A stretch of 64,000 bases of DNA from CADEER01 sp965216585 (GTDB lineage Bacteria > Desulfobacterota > Binatia > HRBIN30 > CADEER01), in contig CBDCGC010000003.1 in assembly GCA_965216585.1 (NCBI GenBank), positions 3,534,001 through 3,598,000 on the forward strand, in the 5' to 3' direction. How positions within the stretch are numbered: the first letter of the stretch is position 1; each line of letters opens with the position of its first letter. This document shows positions 1 through 8,771 of the stretch, one piece after another. A model generated the notes under the pieces. That model had not been told where the DNA came from. It saw only the letters and a list, made by a program, of their open reading frames with translations, and made no database searches. The position numbers and the translations under genes were made by a program.

Positions 1-8
1 GCGTCGGG

Positions 9-995
9 TCAGGCTCGAAAAGACGGTATGACCTCTTCGGCAAAGCGGCGAAGGATCTTGGCGTCGCCGGGAGTCAGGATGAAGTGGCTGAAGCCGTGTT
101 CGACCAGCTTGTGGATTTCGTCTTGGATTTGCTGGTTGGACTGTTTCGCGAGCCGAGGTGTCAGAATGGACGTAGCTCTCTCGATCTCCGCCGGGTCGCG
201 GCCGACACCCGCACATACGTCGTCGAAGTGGTCGTTGATAGCCTTCAGCTTGGCTGGGTCGTTGCCGGGAACGCCGAAGTGCCAGATCTGGGCGTGTCGA
301 GCCACCAGGGGTTGAATGACTTTGGGCCCTTTGCCGCCGATGAGAATCGGGATGTGTGGCTTTTGTAGCGGTTTCGGATCGAACGGTGCATCGTCGAGCG
401 AATAGTACTTTCCATCGAAGGTGCTCTTCTCTTGTGTAAACAGCAGTTTGATCACTTCGACGCTTTCGACCAGACGCCTGGCGCGGCCGCCGGCGGTATC
501 GAAGGGAATACCAAAGGTCGTGTGCTCGCGCCCCATCCATCCTGCTCCCATTCCGAGAATCACCCGACCGCCGCTGACATGGTCGAGAGTCGTTGCCATT
601 TTTGCGAGCACGGCGGGATGGCGGAAGGTGTTGCAGGTCACCAGGACACCGATGCGAAGCCGCTTCGTTTGGGTTGCCAGGGCGGGCAGTAGGGACCAGC
701 TATCAAAGCAGCAGTCGCTTCCCGGCTTGTCGCTCGGCGGCATGAAATGGTCGAAGACGAACGATGTGTCGAAGCCGAGCTCTTCGATCAGGCGCCAGGT
801 CGTGGCGATGTTTTCGTAGGGCGGGGAGATGCTCGAGGTCGCTCCGAAGCGAATCGACTTTCCGCCGCGATTGCTCTTGGTGGAGCTCGGCTGCGTGGCT
901 TCGGCACCAGCGCGCGTCTCGCCGATGACGGCTGCGGATGCCGTTGCAAGGGCGCCGCGGATGAACGCGCGTCTGGACAATTGGGTGAGTCGCAT
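9..995 (-). CDS. LLM-class (luciferase-like) oxidoreductase with Tat-type leader
   Basis: The 328-residue product looks like a luciferase-like, probably F420- or FMN-dependent oxidoreductase: early FGATSS and FDHFMPP strands, then GGRVILGMGAGW and the late PILIGGKGP strand, all typical of the TIM-barrel family. The open frame reaches 1058, but the ATG at 995 is preferred because AAAGGAGG lies 5-6 bases upstream and the protein then opens with a twin-arginine leader (LSRRAFIRGALATASAAV), suggesting folded export with bound cofactor. It is the last gene of a minus-strand series, 128 bases downstream of the GMC oxidoreductase. The substrate cannot be read from sequence. Confidence 0.85.
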   Translation of the reverse strand: MRLTQLSRRAFIRGALATASAAVIGETRAGAEATQPSSTKSNRGGKSIRFGATSSISPPYENIATTWRLIEELGFDTSFVFDHFMPPSDKPGSDCCFDSWSLLPALATQTKRLRIGVLVTCNTFRHPAVLAKMATTLDHVSGGRVILGMGAGWMGREHTTFGIPFDTAGGRARRLVESVEVIKLLFTQEKSTFDGKYYSLDDAPFDPKPLQKPHIPILIGGKGPKVIQPLVARHAQIWHFGVPGNDPAKLKAINDHFDDVCAGVGRDPAEIERATSILTPRLAKQSNQQIQDEIHKLVEHGFSHFILTPGDAKILRRFAEEVIPSFRA

Positions 996-1123
996 CTGTG
1001 GTCCTCCTTTGTTTCCCGAGGCTCGTGGCCTCGGCGATGCGCCGGTGGCGGTTCGCACTTGCGGCGATCCTCAAACCATTCTTCGGGTGGCGCCCGGTCG
1101 TTGTGCCATGGACACTTGCAAAG

Positions 1124-2674
1124 CTACGAGCTTCCACTTTCCCGACTCCCGAGTCTCGTCACGGCCTTGCTCTTCGCAGCAATCGTTTCGGCGTTGCGCA
1201 GGGTCAGTGCGAGGAGTGTCAGTGTAGGATTGGCCCAGCCGGTGGTGGGGAAGAGCGCGTTGCTCGCGATGTAGAGGTTGGGCGATCCGTGAACTCGGCC
1301 GTGCTCGTCGGTAACGCTTTGCTGCGGAACGGTTCCCATGCGCGTCGTGCCGATTTGATGTCCAGCCATGAGAACGTTGTCGACGTCGTCGAAGTCTTCC
1401 AGCCGAGGTATCCGGATGCGACCGTTGCCGGTGCGGGCGATTTCTTTTGCGAAGAACCGCATTCCAGCGAGCATGCTTCGTCGATCGAAGTGGCTCGCCT
1501 TCCAGGTGACTCTGACTTTCTGCATTCCGAGCATGTCCCGCTCGTCGCTGAGCGTAATTCTGTTGTCAGGGTTCGGTTCCTGCTCGGCCTGGATCAGCAT
1601 CTTGTAGGACAGAACGCTCTGCCTCGTGCCCTCGCGGGTGGCGAGGATCTCGGCTACGGCTGCCTCCGTGTCGGAAAGCCTTGGTGGGTGCTTTTCACGC
1701 AGACTGATGGAGATTCCCATCAGCGAATGGCGGCGCCGCAGTCCCGGCGTCGCAGTGAAGCCGAAATGGAAGCGGCTGATGGGTAGGTTCTCCGTCTCGG
1801 CCCGCTGGCGCAGGTGTTCTTCCTGAAAGTTCTTCTTCCCCGGCGGAAGGGCGACCAGACAGCGGTCGTTGAACAACTGCCCGACGTGCTCGCTGAAGTA
1901 GCGGCCGACGAGGTCGTGGTCGTTGCCGATCTCTTTGTTGCGATTGGCGCGCGATGCCAGGAGTAGGCGTGCAATCTCGATAGCGCCGGCACAGAGAACG
2001 AAGGTTCGGGCCGTAAACGTCAGGTTGCGCCGCCGGCGGATGGTCTTGGCGCGCACCTTGGCGATAGCCGCCCCATCGCCGTGCGTCACCAATTCGATGG
2101 CGTTTGCGTACAGGTAGCAGCGAATGCGGCGGTTGCTGTCGATTTCAGCGCTGAACTTGACCCCCATGCGCGTGGGCGGGCTCTTGATCCAAACCAGTGG
2201 TTCGAACGCATGGTTGTCGCGGCCGAGCATGCGTGGGTACGTTGCGGTGTCGCGCTCGAGATCGGCGAAGTTCTCGAACCCCGGCGCGATGTCGATCAGC
2301 GCCAGGGCGCGATCGTAGTATGGATCCAGCTGCGCTTTGTCGATCGGCCAACCGCTACCGTGAATCCATGGCAGTCGTTCGAAGTCCATGGCGGTGAGCC
2401 GGGCCGATTGACCGCCCCAGTGGTTCGTGGCGCCTCCCAGAAAGCGGAGGCGAGATTCCTTGATCGGATACGGAGCGCCGGCGTTGATTCCCTCGCAAAG
2501 CTCCTGCGTCCGCCACTCGAAGGTTTTCCCACCGCTCTCTAGGAGCGTTACGTCCACACCGGCGGCGGCGAGAGACCTCGCCATCGTGATGCCCGCCGCG
2601 CCGGCGCCGACGACGCAAACCTCGGAGTCGATCGTCGCTCCTTCGTCGACCTCGTTGGCGTTGATGAACATCAA
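1124..2674 (-). CDS. GMC family FAD-dependent oxidoreductase
   Basis: A 516-residue flavoprotein of the glucose-methanol-choline family. The N-terminus carries the FAD dinucleotide-binding motif (CVVGAGAAGITMARSLAAAG followed by LLESGG), and the C-terminus has the GMC_oxred_C signature HQIGTTRMG, then NLYIASNALFPTTGWANPT, which contains the usual active-site region. Length is normal for the bacterial subgroup. It probably oxidises a sugar or other alcohol. No signal peptide is evident, unlike the neighbour at 9-995. It follows the FG-GAP gene on the same strand after a gap of about 220 bases with a small CCCCT/AGGGG hairpin near 2889-2906. Confidence 0.88.
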   Translation of the reverse strand: MMFINANEVDEGATIDSEVCVVGAGAAGITMARSLAAAGVDVTLLESGGKTFEWRTQELCEGINAGAPYPIKESRLRFLGGATNHWGGQSARLTAMDFERLPWIHGSGWPIDKAQLDPYYDRALALIDIAPGFENFADLERDTATYPRMLGRDNHAFEPLVWIKSPPTRMGVKFSAEIDSNRRIRCYLYANAIELVTHGDGAAIAKVRAKTIRRRRNLTFTARTFVLCAGAIEIARLLLASRANRNKEIGNDHDLVGRYFSEHVGQLFNDRCLVALPPGKKNFQEEHLRQRAETENLPISRFHFGFTATPGLRRRHSLMGISISLREKHPPRLSDTEAAVAEILATREGTRQSVLSYKMLIQAEQEPNPDNRITLSDERDMLGMQKVRVTWKASHFDRRSMLAGMRFFAKEIARTGNGRIRIPRLEDFDDVDNVLMAGHQIGTTRMGTVPQQSVTDEHGRVHGSPNLYIASNALFPTTGWANPTLTLLALTLRNAETIAAKSKAVTRLGSRESGSS

Positions 2675-2896
2675 GTGGTCAGTCGTCTATGCCGCTGGTC
2701 GAGGTTGCGTATGGTTGGGCCGTAGGGCGCTTCCGTTGCGAAAAAGCGGTAGCGTCGAGCGCCAGCCAAGATCATGTCGCCTGTCTTGAGCCATCCGTGG
2801 ACGATAGTGCTGAACGGTTCTGATTGTGCCGGCTGCACTTTGCATGTGCAACGCAACGAAGGCATTGGTCCGGCGATGCGAGGCTCCCCTCGACGA

Positions 2897-4219
2897 TCAG
2901 GGGAGAACCGGGCGGTCGCGTTGGTCGAACCGGCGTTGGTTCGGCAGCGTCCGTTGGGTAAATACCGATACACTGTCGTCGCCGCCTTGGGCGGTGACGA
3001 TGTCGGGGGTGCCGTCGCCGTTGATGTCGGCGATGGCGACGGCAAAGGGGGAGTCTCCGGTGACGAGTACTCGTCGGCGGAACTTCCCATCACCGCGATT
3101 GATGAGGATGGTGAGCTGGTCGGCGAGCTCGTTGGCGGTGACGATGTCGGTGAGATCATCGCTGTTGAGGTCGGCAGTGCCGACGGGAAACGGTCCGGCG
3201 GCGACGGCCAGCACTTGCGGTTGACCAAAGGTTCCGTCCCCGTTGCCGGAGTACAGCCCGATGCTGGCGTCTCGCCCGTTACCGGTGAGTATGTCGGCAA
3301 TGCCGTCACTGTCGATGTCAGCCAGTGCGACGGAGAAGGCGGGGACGGGCACGGCAATGCGGCGTGTGCCGACGAAACCGCCGCCGTCGACTCCGATGAG
3401 AACGGTCAGATCGAGTGTGTCCGCATTGGCGGTGACGAGATCGTCGACACCGTCACCGGTGACATCGCCGAGTGCCGTCCACCATGGCATGAAGCCGATC
3501 CCGGCGACGATGCGGTCGAAACCGCCGTCGCCACGGCCCAGCATGACGACGACGCCGGTCGATGCGGGAGCGGCGACAATCAGGTCGGCGTTGCCGTTGC
3601 GGTCGAGGTCGCCGGTGATGATGGTGCGCGCTTCGTTGCCGGCGGGGTAGCGCTGCTCGCTGGCGAAGGTGCCGTCGCCAAGGTTGAGGAGAACCGAAAC
3701 GTCGTCGCTGCCACCATTGGCGGTGGCGATGTCGGTGTGGCCGTCGTTGTCGAAATCGCCGGCCGTGATGCCGAGCGGAATCATGCCGGTGCCGTACCTG
3801 GTCTCGGCCGCAAAACTGCCGCTGCCGTCGTTGAGAAGCACCGACACGTCGTGAGAGACGTGGTTTCCGGTCGCGACGTCGATCCAGCCGTCGCCGTCGA
3901 AATCGCCGGTAGTTACCGACCGTGGCGCCCTCCCGACTGGGTAGGATCGCCGCCCTTCGAACTCCAGCGAGGTAGCGCAACCGTCTAGCGCGCTGCGTAC
4001 TGCGGCGATGAGCTCGCCGACCGACACCTGGCCGGATGTGTCGGTGTCGATGATGGGACAGATGCCGATTTCGCTCTCGCCGAGTGCGATGCGAACCCCA
4101 GTAATCAGCTCGCCAATGGCGACGCGACCGTCGCCGTCGCAATCCCCGGGGCAAGCCGCGGCCTGCACCGCGACGAGCAGCACCGCGGTGAATGGTGCCA
4201 GCGTATGCGCGACGGGCAT
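2897..4219 (-). CDS. Exported FG-GAP/VCBS beta-propeller protein with EF-hand pair
   Basis: The 440-residue protein begins with a signal peptide (MPVAHTLAPFTAVLLVAVQA), then a dockerin-like pair of EF-hand loops (GDCDGDGRVAIGELITGV and a second DTDTSGQVSVGELIAAV ending in a cysteine). The remainder is a run of FG-GAP/VCBS repeats with repeated DFDGDGWIDVATG, DFDNDGHTDIATA and DLNSDDLTDIVTA calcium-binding loops, predicting a seven-bladed propeller. It is likely a calcium-stabilised surface or secreted adhesion or ligand-binding protein. Its start is 9 bases after the stop of the 4229-7393 gene, which has the same EF-hand module, so the two are probably co-transcribed and work at the same place. 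Confidence 0.85.
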   Translation of the reverse strand: MPVAHTLAPFTAVLLVAVQAAACPGDCDGDGRVAIGELITGVRIALGESEIGICPIIDTDTSGQVSVGELIAAVRSALDGCATSLEFEGRRSYPVGRAPRSVTTGDFDGDGWIDVATGNHVSHDVSVLLNDGSGSFAAETRYGTGMIPLGITAGDFDNDGHTDIATANGGSDDVSVLLNLGDGTFASEQRYPAGNEARTIITGDLDRNGNADLIVAAPASTGVVVMLGRGDGGFDRIVAGIGFMPWWTALGDVTGDGVDDLVTANADTLDLTVLIGVDGGGFVGTRRIAVPVPAFSVALADIDSDGIADILTGNGRDASIGLYSGNGDGTFGQPQVLAVAAGPFPVGTADLNSDDLTDIVTANELADQLTILINRGDGKFRRRVLVTGDSPFAVAIADINGDGTPDIVTAQGGDDSVSVFTQRTLPNQRRFDQRDRPVLP

Positions 4220-4228
4220 GAGCGATTG

Positions 4229-7200
4229 CTAGGGCAGCTCTGCCAGGTCGACGATGCTGCCCGCGTGCGTGATCACCTGGAACGGTGGGTTGTCGAAGCC
4301 GGCGGGCTTGATCAGTGCCTGGATTCCGCGTCCATCCCAAGCCGCAACGATGCTGGGATCGATTCCCTCTTCGAGGTGAGGGTCGAAGATGAAATTCTCG
4401 GTGAAGTTGTGGTGCTCGGGTCGATAGGTCTGTGAGAAGTACCCGCTGAGGGCTGTCGACTCGTCGGTGACTCCGCCGATCGCCGTCGCCGTCCAGCGAT
4501 CCAGAGGTGCCGTGTAGCCGGCGACCGCGCCGGTCGGCGATGGTGGCCAGATGAAATCGGTCGAGATCGAGGCGGACGCGTCTGTGAAAGTGCGTGACTG
4601 CGGCAGGTGCCTTTCCGTCAGCGGAAATCCATCCGCACATGCAACCAACCAGACGTCTTCCGTGCTTCGCCTTCGAATCTCGCCATCGAAATGGCGGTAG
4701 GGAACCGGCGCGTCGTGCTCTGCCTCGAGGGTGAAACCGAGATCGCCGGTGAAGACGATGGGGATCGATGTGGGACCGATTCCCTTTGGCACCATCGTCT
4801 TCAACGTCATTCCACGGTGTGCGGACGCGTCGCCAACACTCCATGAGGAGGTGTAGCCAAGGACGCCGTCATTCTGCGGATCGAAAGTTCCGGTCTGTGC
4901 CTCGCTCCAGGCAGACGGCGGACCGTTGAGAGTTTGCACGGCACCACCGACAACGTAGTCGTGCTCAGCCGAAGAGAAAGGTAGGGGTGACGTGTCTTCG
5001 AGCACCGAATCTTCGAAAGAAATCCGCCAGCGAGACTTCAATCGATAGTTGGCGAAAACGTCGCCGTATTCTCCCTGGAACGTGCACAGCGTGGCCGGCG
5101 TGTCGATGAGCACTGGCGCGACCTCCGGCGCAGTGGTGCGCGGGATGCGGCGTACTTGTTTGACGACGAGTCCTTCGCCGGTGATTTTCTTGAACTCAAA
5201 CTCGATGTCGAATTGCGATTCGCCGTGGAAGCGTCCGAACGCTTGCCCGACCTCGGTGAGCAGGTTGGTGAGCTCGACGTATTCTTCGGGCATGCGGAGA
5301 ACCGTGGCGCCGAGCGGCAGGCGTTCGGCACCCTGGCGCAACTGCGGGAAGGTGCTGCTGGTGAAGATGAAGACGTCGACGATTTCCGGTGCTCCGTCGT
5401 CTTCCGGGTTGGTGACGGAGAAGGCCCCCGGTTGCGTGACGATGCTGAGATTGGCCCGCGAAGCCGACGTCTGCACGACGGCGACGCCGTTGGCCAATTC
5501 GGTTTCGTCGGGAAAGTTGTGATGCACGAGAACTGCCATCCCGACTTGGGACTCGTCGACTCGGTGGCGCAGTCGCTCGAGGAAAGCGTTGTCGTTGTAG
5601 AAGCTGGCAAACACTTTGCGCAGTGCGCGGAAAACGCCGCGCTCATTCTCCTCGTCGGGCTCGCAGATGCTCGGCCCCTCGTCGTCCGCGTCGAGATCGT
5701 CCGGCAAGCAGCCGCTCTTGCTCTCGTAGAGACCGGCGCCGGTGAAGACGTCGCTGTCTTCGACGTTGGTCGAAGAGCGAAAGCGGATGCGGTGATTGGG
5801 ATCGAAGCGCTCGAGAGCTTCGACGATGACAGCGCGCTGCGCTGGTGTGAAGTCGGCCTCGTCGTCGATGAGGTCGCGAATCGTATCGAGCGCCGCGTAC
5901 AGGTCGGTGAAGCTCGCAGGCGGGTAGGAGGGGAAGGGCGCCAGCAGTGTAGCGATCCGCTGGCGCAGAGTCACGCCGTCGAGCGGCTGGTCGAGGTAGT
6001 CGCTCCACAAGTCGAAAGTGAAGGCCATCGCCGGTCGCGCGTTGTTGGGGATCTCGCGCAGGAGGAAGCCATAGTTCGCCGCCTTGCCGCCGATGGTCAC
6101 GATGTCGTCTGGGGTCGCGGTCGCGACCTCGGCCGTATAGGTTCCGCTCAGCACAAACGGCCGGATCGCGAGATCCGGAGCGCGTTTCAGATCGCTCAGG
6201 TAGTCGCCCAGGTCTTCGTTCAAACGGCCGGTCACGTCGACGAGCTGAATCTGGCAACTCTCGAGGTCGAAGTCGGCGCCGATGAAGAAGCGCGGTTGCA
6301 GGGTGGTGGCGCGCAGGATCACGTCTCGGTCGACCAACGCCTGTGCGGCGGCTGCCGTTTCCTCGCTGGCGAGAAAGGCGAAAGGGACGCCCCAATCGGC
6401 GGCGAGAATGGCTACGTGGGAGTTGGGTGTCGACGGCGCCGTCGAGAGTATGCCGGCGACGAATGGAATTTCCGCCGGCACTCCATCGGTGAGGAGAATG
6501 TCGCTGGGACCGAGTCGGCCGTCGGCATAGGCGTCGTCGATTTCGTCGCCGCCGACGAAGACGACGCGGCCATGTGCCCAGCCGAAGTTGTAGCAGACAT
6601 CGCCGTCGAGCCAGCGCGCCGTCGAGCCCAGTTGGATGCCGGCCGCCTCGAGAGTGGCGCGGTTCGCGACTGCGCTCGCCTGCTGTTCGAAGGTTGGGAA
6701 GTAGAAGAAAGGCACCTCCGGTGCGGCGTTGACGGAGGCGCGAACCGAATCGAAGTAGGTGATGACGTCGGCGGCGTCGTAGGCATCCCGGCGGACCAGT
6801 TGGATGGCGATTTCGAAAGGCTGCCGCACGGAGTAGAGGACGGCGCCAAAGACGAGCTCCTGTCCATCTGCGTGCAGAGAAAGTGCGTCGATCTCTGCTG
6901 GAGTTCGGCCGATGTACGGCTCGAGCGTTGCCGCGACGAAATCGTAGTGGAACGGCGTCAGGGAGCTGTTCTGAAAATAGACGACTTCGGGCTGGTCGAC
7001 GCGAATCGTGAACTTGATCCACGACGGCCCGTCGAAGGTCGGCGAAAAGGCGAGGTAGGGATCGAAGGGGTGGTCGACGCGGTTCTTGAACGGCAGCGGC
7101 TCGATGTCCGGCCGGCAGCCTTCGAGGGCGTTGCCGACGGCGCGGATCAGCTCGTTGATTGCGATCGTTCCGTCGCGGTCCGAGTCGCCGTTGATGCAGA

Positions 7201-7393
7201 CGTCGAGCGCGGCGCGCCCCAGAGCGACGTTGACCATCGAAATGAGCTCGCCGATCCCAACCACCTTGTCGTCGTTGCAGTCGCCGGTGCACGCCGCAAC
7301 GCCGCCCCGAGCCGCGCCGCCGTGAAGTGCCAGGACCAGCATCGCGGCCGTTATCCTCGCTGCCAAAGCCATGGCCGAGGGTGTACCAAACAA
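4229..7393 (-). CDS. Exported PEP/pyruvate-binding (PPDK-like) protein, permuted domains
   Basis: A 1054-residue protein. Residues 1-30 are a signal peptide, and about 35-95 form two EF-hand loops (ACTGDCNDDKVVGIGELI; NGDSDRDGTIAINELI). Around 295-350 is a phosphohistidine swivelling domain (DILLTDG, then STPNSHVAILAADWGVPFAF with the expected catalytic His). About 425-750 is a PPDK N-terminal ATP-grasp domain (TIGGKAANYGFLLREI; RFRSSTNVEDSDVFTGAGL; EGLVVKQVRRIP). The last 300 residues are unrecognised. In PEP synthase and PPDK the ATP-grasp domain precedes the His domain; here the order is reversed. An ATP-using fold behind a signal peptide is unexpected, so either the leader is misread or the domain has been repurposed. 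It is coupled to the FG-GAP gene downstream. Confidence 0.8.
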   Translation of the reverse strand: MFGTPSAMALAARITAAMLVLALHGGAARGGVAACTGDCNDDKVVGIGELISMVNVALGRAALDVCINGDSDRDGTIAINELIRAVGNALEGCRPDIEPLPFKNRVDHPFDPYLAFSPTFDGPSWIKFTIRVDQPEVVYFQNSSLTPFHYDFVAATLEPYIGRTPAEIDALSLHADGQELVFGAVLYSVRQPFEIAIQLVRRDAYDAADVITYFDSVRASVNAAPEVPFFYFPTFEQQASAVANRATLEAAGIQLGSTARWLDGDVCYNFGWAHGRVVFVGGDEIDDAYADGRLGPSDILLTDGVPAEIPFVAGILSTAPSTPNSHVAILAADWGVPFAFLASEETAAAAQALVDRDVILRATTLQPRFFIGADFDLESCQIQLVDVTGRLNEDLGDYLSDLKRAPDLAIRPFVLSGTYTAEVATATPDDIVTIGGKAANYGFLLREIPNNARPAMAFTFDLWSDYLDQPLDGVTLRQRIATLLAPFPSYPPASFTDLYAALDTIRDLIDDEADFTPAQRAVIVEALERFDPNHRIRFRSSTNVEDSDVFTGAGLYESKSGCLPDDLDADDEGPSICEPDEENERGVFRALRKVFASFYNDNAFLERLRHRVDESQVGMAVLVHHNFPDETELANGVAVVQTSASRANLSIVTQPGAFSVTNPEDDGAPEIVDVFIFTSSTFPQLRQGAERLPLGATVLRMPEEYVELTNLLTEVGQAFGRFHGESQFDIEFEFKKITGEGLVVKQVRRIPRTTAPEVAPVLIDTPATLCTFQGEYGDVFANYRLKSRWRISFEDSVLEDTSPLPFSSAEHDYVVGGAVQTLNGPPSAWSEAQTGTFDPQNDGVLGYTSSWSVGDASAHRGMTLKTMVPKGIGPTSIPIVFTGDLGFTLEAEHDAPVPYRHFDGEIRRRSTEDVWLVACADGFPLTERHLPQSRTFTDASASISTDFIWPPSPTGAVAGYTAPLDRWTATAIGGVTDESTALSGYFSQTYRPEHHNFTENFIFDPHLEEGIDPSIVAAWDGRGIQALIKPAGFDNPPFQVITHAGSIVDLAELP

Positions 7394-7423
7394 AAGTTGT
7401 TAGGTCAAGCTCGTGGTCGGCGG

Positions 7424-8032
7424 TCAGCGCGCTTCGGGTGTCTCGCCGCCGAAGTGAAAGCCGACGGTGGCGAGAAAGGAGACCAACTCGATACCGTCGA
7501 AGGCGTCGGAGGCGTTGTGGTAGCGGATGTCGGCGCCTAGCGAGAGCAGGCGATTGATCTGGAATTCGATGCCACCGCCGGCGTTGACGCCGAAGCTGTC
7601 GTCCTCCTCGTCGAAGTCGTCCGAGGAGAAAAAGCGCTCGATCTCGACTTCGGCGTGGTACCAGCCGATTTCCGCCCCCAGGTAGGGACGCAGGCGCCGC
7701 TCGCCGAGAGGGTAGAGGCGGGTGCCGGCGGTGAGGGTGACGAGGTCGAGAGAGTCGAGAAAACCCACGTCGAGGGGTGTGAAGCCACCGCGTACCGCCG
7801 CCGTCACTTCGACGAAGTCGGCGATGCGGTAGCCGCCGAGGACAGCGAACAGACCACCTTCGTCGTTGTCGTTGCGCTGTTCCCGGTCCGCACCGAGGTC
7901 GAGATTGTCGGTCAGGATACTGGCGCCGCCCTCGATCTGTAGTCGCCATTGCGCCACCGCCGGGGACACCGGCCCGGCGACTCCGATGGCAATCCAGAAG
8001 ATCGCTGCGATGGTCGGCGCGTGAAGGCTCAA
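7424..8032 (-). CDS. Outer-membrane beta-barrel protein
   Basis: A 202-residue protein with a signal peptide (through VSPAVAQ) followed by alternating amphipathic strands such as GGYRIADFVEVTAAVRGGF, TLTAGTRLYPLGERRLRPYL and GAEIGWYHAEVEIERF, and ending with a strand near VSFLATVGFHFGG. This is the pattern of a small eight-stranded OmpA-like or OmpW-like barrel (outer membrane beta-barrel domain). Its start overlaps the ssb stop by four bases (ATGA at 8029-8032), so it is translationally coupled to ssb, an unusual pairing for a barrel protein. Function unknown. Confidence 0.75.
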   Translation of the reverse strand: MSLHAPTIAAIFWIAIGVAGPVSPAVAQWRLQIEGGASILTDNLDLGADREQRNDNDEGGLFAVLGGYRIADFVEVTAAVRGGFTPLDVGFLDSLDLVTLTAGTRLYPLGERRLRPYLGAEIGWYHAEVEIERFFSSDDFDEEDDSFGVNAGGGIEFQINRLLSLGADIRYHNASDAFDGIELVSFLATVGFHFGGETPEAR

Positions 8033-8469
8033 AACGGGATATCGTCGTCGGGTGGCTCGGACGGGTCGTCCTGGCCGGGCGGCGGTGAGAACGAACCGCC
8101 GCCACCACCACCTCCTCCTCCGCCACCACCACCAGCGCCGCCGTCGCGGCCGCCGAGGAAGCGTACGTCACGTGCGACGACTTCGCTGATGTACTTCTTG
8201 TTGCCGTCTTTGTCCTCGTAGGAACGGTTGGTGATGCGACCTTCGACGAAGACCTGGCGGCCCTTGGAGAGGTACTGACCACAGCTCTCAGCTTGCTTGC
8301 CCCAAACGACGATGTTGTGCCACTCAGTGCGCTCTTGTTTCTGCCCCTGCTGGTCGGTCCAGCGTTCGGACGTAGCGACTGAGAACTTGGCCATGGCCCG
8401 ACCGCTCGGGGTGAACCTCACCTCGGGGTCGCGGCCCAGATTGCCGATGAGGATCGCCTTGTTGACCAT
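8029..8469 (-). CDS. ssb: Single-stranded DNA-binding protein
   Basis: The 146-residue SSB coats single-stranded DNA and recruits replication and repair partners. The OB fold spans about residues 1-105 (NKAILIGNLGRDPEVRFTPSG; ATSERWTDQQGQKQERTEWH; FVEGRITNRSYEDKDGNKKY). It is followed by a glycine-rich linker and the acidic partner-binding tip DDDIPF, the canonical SSB ending. A sigma-70-like promoter lies upstream at 8524-8552. The downstream gene overlaps its stop by four bases. Confidence 0.96.
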   Translation of the reverse strand: MVNKAILIGNLGRDPEVRFTPSGRAMAKFSVATSERWTDQQGQKQERTEWHNIVVWGKQAESCGQYLSKGRQVFVEGRITNRSYEDKDGNKKYISEVVARDVRFLGGRDGGAGGGGGGGGGGGGGSFSPPPGQDDPSEPPDDDIPF

Positions 8470-8523
8470 GTCTACCTCGAATGCGGCTATTGCCGGCTGG
8501 ATTGCGTGGTGGATGTATCGGCG

Positions 8524-8552
8524 GTGCTATCAATGGTGTAGACACCTGTCAA
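8524..8552 (-). promoter_or_regulatory. Predicted sigma-70 promoter of ssb
   Basis: On the minus strand a perfect TTGACA (8547-8552) is separated by 17 bases from TAGCAC (8524-8529), about 55 bases upstream of the ssb ATG. The spacer contains the palindrome GGTGTCTACACC. Prediction from consensus only. Confidence 0.5.
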
Positions 8553-8672
8553 GTCGCCGTGTCGGGGGAATTCGGCTGCCCCGCACCGCGCCAGCCCTGC
8601 ATCGGGTGAGGGCTCTCGCCCACTGCGCCGAGTGAGTCGCCCGGCGCCCTCGCCAATCGCGCCAATCGCGCG

Positions 8673-8702
8673 TTGACTTGCTCGAAGGGGCGCCGCTATC
8701 AT
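8673..8702 (+). promoter_or_regulatory. Predicted sigma-70 promoter of rnj
   Basis: TTGACT (8673-8678) and TATCAT (8697-8702), 18-base spacer. The predicted transcription start near 8709 lies inside the longest possible rnj frame, which argues for the internal start codon at 8772 (or GTG 8760). The stretch 8470-8771 otherwise holds only the divergent ssb promoter. Confidence 0.45.
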
Positions 8703-8771
8703 CCGCAGTGGTGGTGTTGTGGTGGAAAATTGGGCCTGTACGAGGCGGCGGCTGGCGGTGTGAGAGCTCTC

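Noticed and set aside
5156..7540. 794-codon open frame opposite the PPDK-like gene
   Set aside because: It is a high-GC antisense shadow; the translation has no domain, while the minus frame contains clear ATP-grasp and swivel motifs.
8101..8140. Short tandem repeat in 8101-8140
   Set aside because: It encodes the glycine linker of SSB, which is normal for the family.
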